DNA of 64,000 bases from Saprospiraceae bacterium (GTDB lineage Bacteria; Bacteroidota; Bacteroidia; Chitinophagales; Saprospiraceae), in the NCBI GenBank assembly GCA_016716335.1, contig JADJWN010000003.1, forward strand, positions 186,001 through 250,000. Reading direction: 5' to 3'. Shown here in pieces: positions 9,025 through 17,566 of this stretch; position 1 is the first letter of the stretch; each line of letters starts with the position of its first letter. The notes beneath the pieces are model-generated. The model did not search any database, had not been told where the DNA came from, and saw nothing but the letters and a program-made list of their open reading frames with translations. Both the position numbers and the translations under genes were made by a program.

Positions 9025-9827
9025 CTATTCATCTTTATATTTAGTGAAATCATACATGGATGAATCAGACCTTACATACAATTCGCGGATATAATATGGA
9101 CCATCCAGGGTGTTGTACAGACGTACGATTTTATCCCTTCTGCCGGATACATAAGTGGATGGATTTTTTACGCTGTATTTGAGTGGATTAGGCAAGACAG
9201 CAATGATGTTTGCGGATTCCTGAGGCTTCAGTTCAGAGGCATTTTTTCCATAGTAAGTTTTGGCGGCAGCTTGTACTCCAAAAATCAGATCACCCATTTC
9301 AGCAATGTTGAGATACATTTCTGCTATCCGTTCCTTTTTCCAGAAGGTCTCAATTCCCAGTGTAAAATATAATTCCAGTGCTTTCCTCAGATAATTTCTT
9401 TCCGGCCACAAAAACAGATTTTTTGCTACCTGTTGGGATATAGTGGATGCCCCCCGTACTTTCCGACCTTTTTTGTTGTGTTCCAGCGCAGAAGAAATCG
9501 CATCCAGATCCAGACCGTAATGAAAGGGTAAATTCTGGTCTTCGGCGGCCATTGCGCAAACAGGGAGGATACATGCATTTCTGAAATTGGTACCCAATCA
9601 TATGCCAGTCCGGATTTTTCGGATTGGATCCATCTTTTAATCATCAGATAGGTGGCCGGAGGAGGTGTAAATCTGAAAAGTAGAATGAAAAATACACTAA
9701 TGCTGATGAAGCCGACAGTAATCTCCGGCAGATAATTCAAAAATCTTCTGATTCCTCTAATCAAGGAAGAGGAAGTACCCGCATTTTCATCAGGATGACT
9801 TTTGCGATCAGAAGATTTTCTCTTCAT
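9025..9827 (-). CDS. mtgA: Monofunctional peptidoglycan transglycosylase MtgA, frameshifted
   Basis: A family GT51 glycosyltransferase that polymerises lipid II into glycan chains at the outer face of the inner membrane. The N-terminal part is in one frame from ATG 9827: a basic head, one membrane segment (ITVGFISISVFFILLF), then the family motif YDWVPISEM. The remainder is in another frame: AAEDQNLPFHYGLDLDAI with the catalytic Glu, RKVRGASTISQQVAKNLFLWP, and ERIAEMYLNIAEMG. One base is missing near 9551-9560; restoring it gives about 267 residues, normal for MtgA. The start codon immediately follows a stop codon (9828-9830) in the frame that holds the apparent NUDIX C-terminus, so the two genes were probably an operon. 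The identity is certain; whether the break is real is not. Confidence 0.9.
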
Positions 9828-9858
9828 TTACTTTATTTTGATCTGTAATTTGTTATTC

Positions 9859-10407
9859 TCATCCGGCTGATATTGGGTATGCAGGACATCGAGAATGTTG
9901 GGAATCCACCAGAAACCAATGCGATTTTTTTATAATTCTTTTACCCACGTTACTCCGATAGGTATGCCTTGTCACCATGATTTTGGAGAGGACTATCATT
10001 TTTTTAAGTCCGGTTTCTTCCTGGATTTCACGCATGGTGGCATTTTTTTTGGTTTCTCCCGGTTCTATTTTGCCTTTAGGCAGGTCCCAGGAGCCCCGAC
10101 GAAAGATAAAGAGATACTCGTTTTTTTCATTTCTCACGAGTCCGCCTGCTGCTTCAATTTCAGTAAAATGAGATTTGAAATCTGCTTTCAGCTTGGGAAA
10201 GTCCTCATAATGAATCACAAATTTTTCAGACTTAATGGATTTTTCCAGTACATGGATGTAGTCCAGCAAATGCTTTTTATTGCCGGTATATTTTACCACC
10301 ACATTTCCTGCTCCACCGGTATCTTCGAGTGTTACATCCTCTGAGGGCTTGAGTATGACTTCCACTTCATTGATGTAAATTTTATATATTTGTGGTTTGA
10401 GGTTCAT
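9859..10407 (-). CDS. NUDIX hydrolase with a damaged C-terminus
   Basis: A hydrolase of nucleoside diphosphate-linked compounds. The NUDIX box is complete: G-K-I-E-P-G-E-T followed by MREIQEETGL (around residues 115-137). A Bacteroidota-type N-terminal extension of about 85 residues precedes it. After HWFLV near residue 162 the frame runs through an unlikely sequence (DSQHSRCPAYPISAG) and stops. In another frame the same DNA encodes PNILDVLHTQYQPDENNK, which resembles the family's usual C-terminus, and it ends with a TAA directly before the mtgA ATG. Relatives carry roughly 30 residues (IPQTEE-type loop) between these two parts, so a deletion of 3n+2 bases is inferred. The gene is divergent from pyrE with only 11 bases between start codons. 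Confidence 0.8.
   Translation of the reverse strand: MNLKPQIYKIYINEVEVILKPSEDVTLEDTGGAGNVVVKYTGNKKHLLDYIHVLEKSIKSEKFVIHYEDFPKLKADFKSHFTEIEAAGGLVRNEKNEYLFIFRRGSWDLPKGKIEPGETKKNATMREIQEETGLKKMIVLSKIMVTRHTYRSNVGKRIIKKSHWFLVDSQHSRCPAYPISAG
10385..10392 (+). promoter_or_regulatory. -7 element of pyrE
   Basis: TATATTTG matches TAnnTTTG, 26 bases before the pyrE ATG. It lies within the first codons of the divergent NUDIX gene. Confidence 0.45.
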
Positions 10408-10418
10408 TCGACTGATAT

Positions 10419-11066
10419 ATGATACAAAAATATAATATTGCGCTTAGCCTGCTGCAAATTAAAGCAATAAAATTAAGTCCGCAAAATCCTTTCACATGGG
10501 CATCAGGCATTAAGTCTCCCATATACTGTGACAATCGTATTACCCTTTCTTATCCGGAGGTGCGAAATGAAATCCAGGCTGCATTAAGGGATAGTCTGCT
10601 TAATTTCGGCAGGATAGAAGCTGTTTCAGCAGTAGCTACTGCGGGTATTGCCCACGGTGCCATATTGGCTGACAGAACCGGTCTGCCGTTTTCATACGTG
10701 AGATCCAGTCCCAAATCCCATGGCAGACAAAACCTCATCGAAGGAGAAATTCCTGTGGGAAAAAATGTCCTGGTGATAGAAGACCTTATTTCCACGGGAG
10801 GAAGCTCCCTTGAAGCTGTTCAGGTACTCAGGGATAGTGGTTGCATTGTTGCCGGGGTTCTGGCGATTTTTGATTACGGTTTTGATAAAGCTAAACAAAA
10901 CTTTGCCAGTCATCATTGTCCATACCATACACTCACCCACTACGGTGAATTAATCGGTATTGCCGGTGAAACGGGATATATCAATCCTGATGAAATGGAG
11001 ATACTCAATGCATGGAATCAAAATCCGGAGACCTGGTTTCAGGACAATTTTTCGGCAGGAAATTAA
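10419..11066 (+). CDS. pyrE: Orotate phosphoribosyltransferase
   Basis: A 215-residue enzyme that joins orotate and PRPP to orotidine monophosphate in pyrimidine synthesis. The PRPP loop VLVIEDLISTGGSS is complete near residues 110-123. The flexible catalytic loop with SSPKSHG(R)QN is present near residues 91-100, and the N-terminal substrate region F-T-W-A-S-G-I-K-S-P-I-Y is clear. Length and start are normal for the family. It is not clustered with other pyrimidine genes and reads divergently from the NUDIX gene through overlapping promoters. Confidence 0.96.
   Translation: MIQKYNIALSLLQIKAIKLSPQNPFTWASGIKSPIYCDNRITLSYPEVRNEIQAALRDSLLNFGRIEAVSAVATAGIAHGAILADRTGLPFSYVRSSPKSHGRQNLIEGEIPVGKNVLVIEDLISTGGSSLEAVQVLRDSGCIVAGVLAIFDYGFDKAKQNFASHHCPYHTLTHYGELIGIAGETGYINPDEMEILNAWNQNPETWFQDNFSAGN
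10425..10432 (-). promoter_or_regulatory. -7 element of the NUDIX/mtgA unit
   Basis: TATTTTTG on the minus strand, 17 bases before the NUDIX ATG and inside the first codons of pyrE. With the pyrE box at 10385 it forms face-to-face promoters whose transcripts would overlap at their 5' ends. Confidence 0.45.
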
Positions 11067-11083
11067 TTATGAATTGGGAGCAT

Positions 11084-11113
11084 TTGCCCCGGAATGAATT
11101 TTTTTTACTTTTG
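11084..11113 (+). promoter_or_regulatory. Promoter of the M42 peptidase gene
   Basis: TTG at 11084-11086, a 19-base gap, then TACTTTTG at 11106-11113. This is a full match to the Bacteroidota TTG / TAnnTTTG arrangement, 44 bases before the ATG. Confidence 0.65.
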
Positions 11114-11157
11114 GCCTGACTTTATTCATTCATCCCAACAAAAACCTCCTTGGAATA

Positions 11158-12237
11158 ATGAAAATTATCAATAAAAAATCTGAATCTTTTTTATTCAAAT
11201 ATCTCAACAATGCCTCGCCCACAGGATATGAAGCCGAAGGTCAGAAGATATGGCTCGATTATATTAAACCTTACATAGATGAATATCACACCGACAATTA
11301 CGGCACAGTGTATGGAGTAATCAATCCTGATACGGGATACAAGGTGGTGATTGAAGCTCATGCTGATGAAATATCCTGGTATGTCAATTATATAGCTGAC
11401 AATGGTTTTATTCAGGTCATTCGCAATGGAGGATCAGATCACATTATTGCACCCTCCATGAGAGTCCATATACATACTTCCAAGGGCAAAGTGCCGGGAG
11501 TGTTTGGTTGGCCTGCTATTCACACCCGTAAAGGTAAGGATGAAAATATGGCGCCTACCATGGAGAATATTTTTATTGATGTGGGGGCCAAGGATAAGGA
11601 AGAGGTCGAAAAAATGGGGATTCACGTAGGTTGTGTGATCACCTTTCAGGATGAACTCATCAAGCTGAACGATACTTATTATGCCGGCAGGGCTTTGGAC
11701 AACCGAATCGGAGGGTTTTGTATAGCCGAAGTGGCAAGGATCATCAAGGAGAAAAAAATAAAGTTGCCTTACTCATTATACATAGTGAACGCCGTACAGG
11801 AAGAGGTAGGACTGAGAGGGGCAGAAATGATTGCACATTCCATAAAACCGGATGTAGCCATCGTCACTGATGTATGCCATGATACCAGTACTCCTTTGGT
11901 CAACTCAAAAGTGCAGGGTGATACCAAATGTGGTAAAGGTCCCTGCCTGACTTATGCCCCTGCCGTGCACAACAAACTGCTGCAGTTGGTCATGCAGACA
12001 GCTGAGAAAAACAAGATACACTTCCAGAGATCGGCATCCAGCCGCACCACAGGAACAGATACTGATGCTTTTGCATACAGCAACGGAGGGGTGCCTTCTG
12101 TGCTGATATCCTTACCCCTACGCTATATGCATACCACAGTCGAAATGGCCCACAAATCAGATATTGAGGATGTCATCCTTTTGATTCTGGAGACGTTAAA
12201 AAAAATCGAAAAGGGGCATAATTTCAAGTATTTTTAA
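11158..12237 (+). CDS. M42 family aminopeptidase
   Basis: A 359-residue cytoplasmic metallo-aminopeptidase of the M42 (PepA/TET/FrvX) family, which removes N-terminal residues from peptides and usually forms large tetrahedral assemblies. Two-zinc ligands and the catalytic Glu are visible in order: EAHADEIS (His), GRALDNRIGG (Asp), NAVQEEVGLRGA (catalytic and ligand Glu), TDVCHD (Asp) and LRYMHTTVE (His). Length is normal. It follows pyrE by 91 bases and has its own promoter. It is one of several peptidase genes in the window. Confidence 0.92.
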   Translation: MKIINKKSESFLFKYLNNASPTGYEAEGQKIWLDYIKPYIDEYHTDNYGTVYGVINPDTGYKVVIEAHADEISWYVNYIADNGFIQVIRNGGSDHIIAPSMRVHIHTSKGKVPGVFGWPAIHTRKGKDENMAPTMENIFIDVGAKDKEEVEKMGIHVGCVITFQDELIKLNDTYYAGRALDNRIGGFCIAEVARIIKEKKIKLPYSLYIVNAVQEEVGLRGAEMIAHSIKPDVAIVTDVCHDTSTPLVNSKVQGDTKCGKGPCLTYAPAVHNKLLQLVMQTAEKNKIHFQRSASSRTTGTDTDAFAYSNGGVPSVLISLPLRYMHTTVEMAHKSDIEDVILLILETLKKIEKGHNFKYF

Positions 12238-12286
12238 TTCACTGACGGGGAGATTGGTTCTTATTTATCAAAAGGCATGAGGAAGC

Positions 12287-13456
12287 TCATATTTTGAAAA
12301 ATTTAAAAGTGGTCTTACTACTTCTGTCTTCCAATGTAATAAAATACATACCCGGTAATAGATGAGAAACATCTACTGTGTTGTGGTGAAGCTGCCCGTA
12401 AAATTTCAGTTTTTTCAAAGTATCTGTGATATATATTGTGCAAGGAAAACTCAGGTCTGAAAAATGCAGATTTAAAATATCAGTAGCCGGATTTGGGGTG
12501 ATATATGTCTTTATATTGTAAGTAGTCTTCACATTACTCACACATGCATAACTTTCAGGAGAATCGAAATAATGAAGGTCTAAGTATTGTATGATTATTC
12601 CTGCGAGTTTTTGAGCAAATTGTCTTCGCTTTTCTGCATCAAATCTTACGTTCTGGTTTACTTCAATCTGGATACCATCTATATTTCCCTGCTTTTGTGA
12701 ACCATGTTGGGATACATTATAACCGCCACTGAAGTAAGGTTCTGATATTTTCGGAAATGGGTCATAGAATGATGGAACAGATGGGTAAGCTTCATTTTCA
12801 CATAATTGACCGAAACTTTGTACGCCTCTCAATAATTCTGCATGAGTAAGTCCGTTTTTATTATACTGAACCAGACTACGGATACTGCTGTATCCTATAA
12901 ATTTCGGGGTATTCAGCATACTGTCAGGCAATCTCAGTTCGTCATCATACAGTAAATAACCCAGCTCAATTCTCTGCATGGAATGTCCATGACCGTGGAT
13001 ATCCAGATAAAGTCCTTTGCCATAATTTTTCTGCACTTCTGTCTTGGAGTAATGTATGAAATCATGAAAATCATTCCATGCCTGAATAGCTTCTGTGTTG
13101 CCGAGAGTTGCCTCCCAAAGATTGCGGTTGGCGTCAAATTTTGAACGATGGAGATTGTTGATGATTAAATGCGGAAAACAACCGGTAAGCTGATTTAGAG
13201 CACGGTAGATTTCCAGACTCAATTCCCGGGTAAAGGCATCATTTACATGGGGACATACTTCACAATTGCGGTCCGGAATATCTGTGGGTCTGTCATATCC
13301 ACCGTGTGGTGCTGAAAGTATGATTGGCAGTGTACCGCAATGATATTCAGTAAAAGATCTGTATCCCTGATACTTTTCGCCGGGAATGTATGGCTGGCCA
13401 TTAAGGATGCCTGCTGTCAGCAGTATTAGAAGAGCATTAAAGATATTTATCCACAT
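12287..13456 (-). CDS. Secreted N-formylglutamate-amidohydrolase-like protein with T9SS type A domain
   Basis: A 389-residue protein with a short signal peptide (residues 1-20, ending near LNGQPY). The catalytic part has the N-formylglutamate amidohydrolase-like pattern: LSAPHGGYDRP, DRNCE, NNLHRSKFDANR, LYLDIHGHGH and a late IQIEVNQNVR. These supply the usual His, Glu and Arg positions of that zinc-dependent amidase fold. The final 75 residues are a T9SS type A sorting domain (YITPNPATDILNLHF, then LLPGMYFITLE and KFFKI). The known enzyme acts in the cytoplasm in histidine breakdown; export here suggests another amide or peptide-like substrate outside the cell. No histidine-utilisation genes are nearby. 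The fold call is fairly sure, the substrate is not. Confidence 0.8.
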   Translation of the reverse strand: MWINIFNALLILLTAGILNGQPYIPGEKYQGYRSFTEYHCGTLPIILSAPHGGYDRPTDIPDRNCEVCPHVNDAFTRELSLEIYRALNQLTGCFPHLIINNLHRSKFDANRNLWEATLGNTEAIQAWNDFHDFIHYSKTEVQKNYGKGLYLDIHGHGHSMQRIELGYLLYDDELRLPDSMLNTPKFIGYSSIRSLVQYNKNGLTHAELLRGVQSFGQLCENEAYPSVPSFYDPFPKISEPYFSGGYNVSQHGSQKQGNIDGIQIEVNQNVRFDAEKRRQFAQKLAGIIIQYLDLHYFDSPESYACVSNVKTTYNIKTYITPNPATDILNLHFSDLSFPCTIYITDTLKKLKFYGQLHHNTVDVSHLLPGMYFITLEDRSSKTTFKFFKI

Positions 13457-13499
13457 CGAACAGATGGAATTATTAAAAACATCCGAAAAGATAAAAAAT

Positions 13500-13530
13500 A
13501 AAGGGGATTTCCTGATTGAAAATCCCCTTT
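13500..13530 (-). terminator. Rho-independent terminator of the TPR gene
   Basis: AAAGGGGATTT pairs with AAATCCCCTTT around a nine-base loop. On the minus strand it is followed by a T-rich run (tattttttat). It lies about 20 bases after the TPR gene stop. Confidence 0.85.
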
Positions 13531-13551
13531 GTTTAAATTATGGATTAAAAA

Positions 13552-14838
13552 TTATTTTTTAAGATTTTCCATTTTCAGCTTGTATTCATCTGATTTGGCA
13601 AAATCTCCTTTTCTGGCATAGATCTCTTTGCATGCAATCAGGGTATTCATGTCCTTGGGATTGAGTTGTTCTGCTTTCAGAAAGTAGGGCAGGGCTTTTT
13701 CGAAATATCCGTCCATTTCTGCTTTGATGGCATTGTATTTTTTGGTACCTGCTGAGGAGTAATCGTTGGCTACCTCATTCAGATCTGCCGACATACCGGC
13801 TGCTTTGTTGTAATACAATGCACCCTGACTGTACACTGCATCAAAGTTTTTGGGGTCTTTGCCTAAGGCCTGCTCAAAATAGCTGTATGCAAGATTAAAG
13901 TATTCATCTGCTTTAGCAATATTTTTGGCAGCTCTTTCTTTTTGATTCAGCTGGTCATAAACATTACCCAACGTGTTGTAAACTGAAACGTTTTCAGGCT
14001 CTTTTTCGATGGCCATTTTCAATTTACCTACCAGGTCATCCAGTCTTCCTCCTCTCAGGTAATAATTGATTTCAGCAAAGAGGAGACCATTGTCATCGGG
14101 ATGTGCTTTCCTTCCTGCCTCGAGATATTTCATACCTTCAGCTTCATTTTTTTCTACTGTAAGGGTAAAGAGAGCCTCATACACAAGTGGTTGTGCATTG
14201 CCTTCCTTATATAGCTGCTGGAAATAGGGCAGACATTTTTCTTTATCTTCACTGAAATAGGCGCATACACCGGTGTAAAAAACCTGATCGTTTCTCACAG
14301 CGGGATCGTCAAGCCTGCTTTTTTCCTTGTTTTTGGAGAGTACATCGTAGGATACCAGTGTGGCTGCAAAATTCTCAAATGCTGAGGGATAGTCATTGTC
14401 CTGAAAGAAAGTAATCGCCAGGTTATTGAGCAGCTCCTCATTGTCCTTAAGACCGGCAAGTGCATCCTTGGTATGTCCTTTTTTGGTTGCCAGTTCCATG
14501 GCTTTGAGGAAGGCGGCCTGAGCATTTCTTGATGCATCGGGATGCGGAATCTTGTAGCTGTTATCCTGTACCTTTCTGGTAATTTCTGCTCTGGCAATTT
14601 CATTCAGTACCTGACCTTTCATATTCCAGGCTTCAGGATCCATTTTGGTTGCGTCCATATCAAATGCCTGGCCAATCAGACTCATGGCTTCATCTGCTAC
14701 GGCCGATTGCCCGACAGGATCCAGATAATATTTGCCCATATTTTTGGCTGCATTTTTCAGTAATTTTTTTCCATCCTGTGCATTAGCCGAAAACACAGCC
14801 AGACACATTGCGAAAGCTATCCAAAAAAATCGTTTCAT
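13552..14838 (-). CDS. Periplasmic or secreted TPR protein
   Basis: A 428-residue protein. The ATG at 14838 is chosen because it gives a clean signal peptide (MKRFFWIAFAMCLAVFSANAQ) and follows a -7 box by 27 bases; a longer frame from 14898 would place extra residues before it. The mature part is a helical solenoid with tetratricopeptide units. The clearest are around residues 220-330 (NVYDQLNQKERAAKNIAKADEYFNLAYSYFEQAL, read by position) and the C-terminal YFLKAEQLNPKDMNTLIACKEIYARKGD. No catalytic motif is present, so it is likely a scaffold or assembly factor. It stands between gyrA and the amidohydrolase-like gene with its own promoter and terminator. Confidence 0.82.
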   Translation of the reverse strand: MKRFFWIAFAMCLAVFSANAQDGKKLLKNAAKNMGKYYLDPVGQSAVADEAMSLIGQAFDMDATKMDPEAWNMKGQVLNEIARAEITRKVQDNSYKIPHPDASRNAQAAFLKAMELATKKGHTKDALAGLKDNEELLNNLAITFFQDNDYPSAFENFAATLVSYDVLSKNKEKSRLDDPAVRNDQVFYTGVCAYFSEDKEKCLPYFQQLYKEGNAQPLVYEALFTLTVEKNEAEGMKYLEAGRKAHPDDNGLLFAEINYYLRGGRLDDLVGKLKMAIEKEPENVSVYNTLGNVYDQLNQKERAAKNIAKADEYFNLAYSYFEQALGKDPKNFDAVYSQGALYYNKAAGMSADLNEVANDYSSAGTKKYNAIKAEMDGYFEKALPYFLKAEQLNPKDMNTLIACKEIYARKGDFAKSDEYKLKMENLKK

Positions 14839-14865
14839 TTTAAGTGTTTTAAATTTTTCAGTGAA

Positions 14866-14873
14866 CAAAAGTA
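14866..14873 (-). promoter_or_regulatory. -7 element of the TPR gene
   Basis: TACTTTTG on the minus strand, 27 bases before the ATG at 14838; it matches TAnnTTTG and supports that start. Confidence 0.5.
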
Positions 14874-14977
14874 AAGATTTCTTTTCTATCAAAAACATAT
14901 CCTTTAGACGAATTTACCTCCGAAAAATACTTTAGAAAATGTTAAATCCTTTCAATCAGGGTTAATTTTTTGGTAAA

Positions 14978-17437
14978 TTATTCTTCCTCCTCACTTTGTT
15001 CCTCTCTTCTGATCACAGTTACGTCTGCGATGGATTCATTTTCCTGTATCCTGATGACCTTTACCCCCTGAGTGGCCCTTCCCATCAATCTCATGTCCGA
15101 TACCGGAGTACGTATTACAATACCCTCGGCTGTAGTAATCATCAGGTCGTCAAATTCAGATACAAATTTGATGGCTATCAGGTCGCCGGTTTTTTCGGTG
15201 ATATTCATGGTTTTCACACCCTTTCCTCCTCTGTTGGTGATTCGGTAATCGTCCAAAGAAGAACGTTTGCCGTTACCTTTTTCTGAGACGACCAGCACCG
15301 AATAATCTGTCCTTTCAGGATTGGCTGAGATCATACCTATGACTTCGTCATTTTCATCCAAAGTCATGGCTTTGACCCCTGCTGCCGTCCTGCCCATAGG
15401 ACGTACTTTTTCCTCATTGAATCGAATGGCTCTTCCTTTCCGGTTGGCCATGATGATTTCGTTTTTACCTGTAGTCAGCTTGGCTTCGATCAGCTGATCT
15501 CCTTCATTGATGGTAATGGCATTGATACCATTGGCTCTCGGTCTGGAGAAAGCTTCGACAATGGTCTTTTTGATCATGCCTTGCTTGGTGCAGAATACAA
15601 TGTAGTGGTTGTTAATGAAATCTTCGTCATTGAGATTTTCTATTTTTATGTAGGCTCTCACCTTATCATCGGGCGGTATGGCCAGGATATTCTGTATGAC
15701 CCGTCCCTGAGAGGTCTTGGATGCTTCGGGGATCTCAAAGGCACGCAACCAGTAGCACCTGCCCTGTTCTGTAAAGAGAAGCAGGTAATTGTGATTGTGT
15801 GCAATAAACATATGCTCTATGAAGTCTTCATCTCTGGTTTTCGATCCTCTGGAGCCTCTTCCTCCCCGGCTCTGAGCCCTGAATTCGGCAGTTTTGGTCC
15901 TCTTAATATAACCAAGATGTGAGATGGTGATTACCATTTCTTCATTGGGAATGAGGTCTTCTACGCTGATTTCGTCATCTGCATGAGATATATCTGTTTT
16001 TCTGGGGTCTCCGTATTTTTCTTTGATTTCATCCAGTTCCTCCTTGATTATGCCTCTCTGCAGTGCCTCACTGGCCAGAACTTCTTTATAGTATGCAATT
16101 TTTTTCAACAGCTCTTCATATTCTTCCTTAACCTTTTCGATTTCGAGGCTTACAAGCCTTTGCAGTCTCATATCGAGGATAGCTTTGGCCTGAATTTCAC
16201 TGAATTCAAAGGCAGCAATCAAACCGTCTTTTGCCTCCTCTACCGTCTTGGATTGTCTGATGATACGGATTACTTCATCAATATTATCCAGCGCCTTAAG
16301 CAATCCTTCGAGTATGTGGGCCCGCTCCTCTGCCTTGCGCAGGTCATATTGGGTACGTCTGACAATGACTTCGAGTCTGAATTTGATAAACTCATCTATC
16401 AGACCTTTCAGATTTAGGGTGCGTGGTCTTCCATTGACCAATGCTACATTGTTTACACCATAGGAAGATTGTAGCGGTGTATATTTATACAGTTTGCTGA
16501 GGATCACATTGGCCATGGCATCCTTCTTCACTTCCACGACGATTCTGAGACCTCTCCTGTCGGACTCATCCCGGATATCAGATATGCCATCAATTTTATC
16601 TTCATTGACCAGCTCGGCCATCTTGGCCACCAGCCCTGCCTTATTGACCTGATAGGGTATTTCAGTAATTATAATGGATTCTTTACCGTTGGGTCCGGTC
16701 TCAATGCTTGCCTTACCTCTTACCACTATTCTTCCTCTTCCGGTCTCAAAAGCTTCCTTCACTCCGGCATAGCCATAAATGGTACCACCGGTAGGAAAGT
16801 CCGGGGCCTTGATGTGTTCCATCAACTCAGCGATGGTAATATCCGGATTGTCGACCGCAGCCTTGATACCATCTACGACTTCGGAGAGGTTGTGCGGCAG
16901 CATATTGGTAGCCATACCCACGGCAATACCTGAAGCACCGTTGATGAGCAGGTTGGGTATTTTCGCCGGAAGGACGGTGGGTTCTTCGATGGAATCGTCA
17001 AAGTTGAGCTTGAAATCCACCGTTTCCTTATTGATGTCAGCCAGCATTTCATCACTTATCCGGGCAAGTCTTGCTTCGGTGTATCGCATGGCAGCCGGAC
17101 TGTCTCCATCCATAGAGCCAAAATTACCCTGTCCATCCACCAGCGGATACCTGAGCGACCAGTCCTGTGCCATTCTGACCATGGCATCATACACAGAACC
17201 ATCCCCATGGGGATGATATTTACCCAAAACCTCTCCCACGATCCTGGCAGATTTTTTGTGTGCCCTGCCGTATGGGAGACCCAGTTCTGACATTCCGAAA
17301 AGCACCCTTCTGTGTACCGGCTTGAGACCATCTCTGACATCCGGTAATGCCCTGGATACAATCACCGACATGGAGTAGTCGATGTAGGTTACAGGTAGCT
17401 TATGTTGTCCGTTAACATCATGGAGATAAAGCATCAA
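14978..17437 (-). CDS. gyrA: DNA gyrase subunit A
   Basis: The DNA-breaking subunit of gyrase, which introduces negative supercoils with GyrB. The winged-helix and tower region is intact: YIDYSMSVIVSRALPDVRDG, KYHPHGDG, and the active Tyr at residue 119 in AAMRYTEARL. The C-terminal pinwheel repeats are present with a GyrA-box-like SRGGRGSRGSKT and an acidic tail (EEQSEEEE). Total length of 819 fits Bacteroidota GyrA. Two oddities: the first 17 residues (MMLYLHDVNGQHKLPVT) do not resemble the usual arm sequence with INIEE-MKSAYIDYS, and residue 80, equivalent to E. coli Ser83, is Gly. The ATG at 17434 is an equal start choice. No gyrB nearby, as is common in this phylum. Confidence 0.95.
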   Translation of the reverse strand: MMLYLHDVNGQHKLPVTYIDYSMSVIVSRALPDVRDGLKPVHRRVLFGMSELGLPYGRAHKKSARIVGEVLGKYHPHGDGSVYDAMVRMAQDWSLRYPLVDGQGNFGSMDGDSPAAMRYTEARLARISDEMLADINKETVDFKLNFDDSIEEPTVLPAKIPNLLINGASGIAVGMATNMLPHNLSEVVDGIKAAVDNPDITIAELMEHIKAPDFPTGGTIYGYAGVKEAFETGRGRIVVRGKASIETGPNGKESIIITEIPYQVNKAGLVAKMAELVNEDKIDGISDIRDESDRRGLRIVVEVKKDAMANVILSKLYKYTPLQSSYGVNNVALVNGRPRTLNLKGLIDEFIKFRLEVIVRRTQYDLRKAEERAHILEGLLKALDNIDEVIRIIRQSKTVEEAKDGLIAAFEFSEIQAKAILDMRLQRLVSLEIEKVKEEYEELLKKIAYYKEVLASEALQRGIIKEELDEIKEKYGDPRKTDISHADDEISVEDLIPNEEMVITISHLGYIKRTKTAEFRAQSRGGRGSRGSKTRDEDFIEHMFIAHNHNYLLLFTEQGRCYWLRAFEIPEASKTSQGRVIQNILAIPPDDKVRAYIKIENLNDEDFINNHYIVFCTKQGMIKKTIVEAFSRPRANGINAITINEGDQLIEAKLTTGKNEIIMANRKGRAIRFNEEKVRPMGRTAAGVKAMTLDENDEVIGMISANPERTDYSVLVVSEKGNGKRSSLDDYRITNRGGKGVKTMNITEKTGDLIAIKFVSEFDDLMITTAEGIVIRTPVSDMRLMGRATQGVKVIRIQENESIADVTVIRREEQSEEEE

Positions 17438-17522
17438 GCCTCACAGGGTACATAGTTCATCATATGAAGGTCTCCCATGGTTCTGAATGCCTGCAAATTG
17501 AGGACTTAGGAGCATTGGCGTG

Positions 17523-17551
17523 TTGATTTCGGGAATTTTATCTTATTTTTG
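17523..17551 (+). promoter_or_regulatory. Promoter of the SprB-repeat protein gene
   Basis: TTG at 17523-17525, an 18-base gap, and TATTTTTG at 17544-17551: a full Bacteroidota promoter. It places the transcript start about ten bases before ATG 17567 and excludes the upstream TTG at 17549, which lies inside the box. Confidence 0.7.
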
Positions 17552-17566
17552 AATTTTATTCCACTT

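Noticed and set aside
16248..17216. Long open frames on the plus strand inside gyrA
   Set aside because: Antisense shadows of a conserved gene; no promoter or domain evidence.
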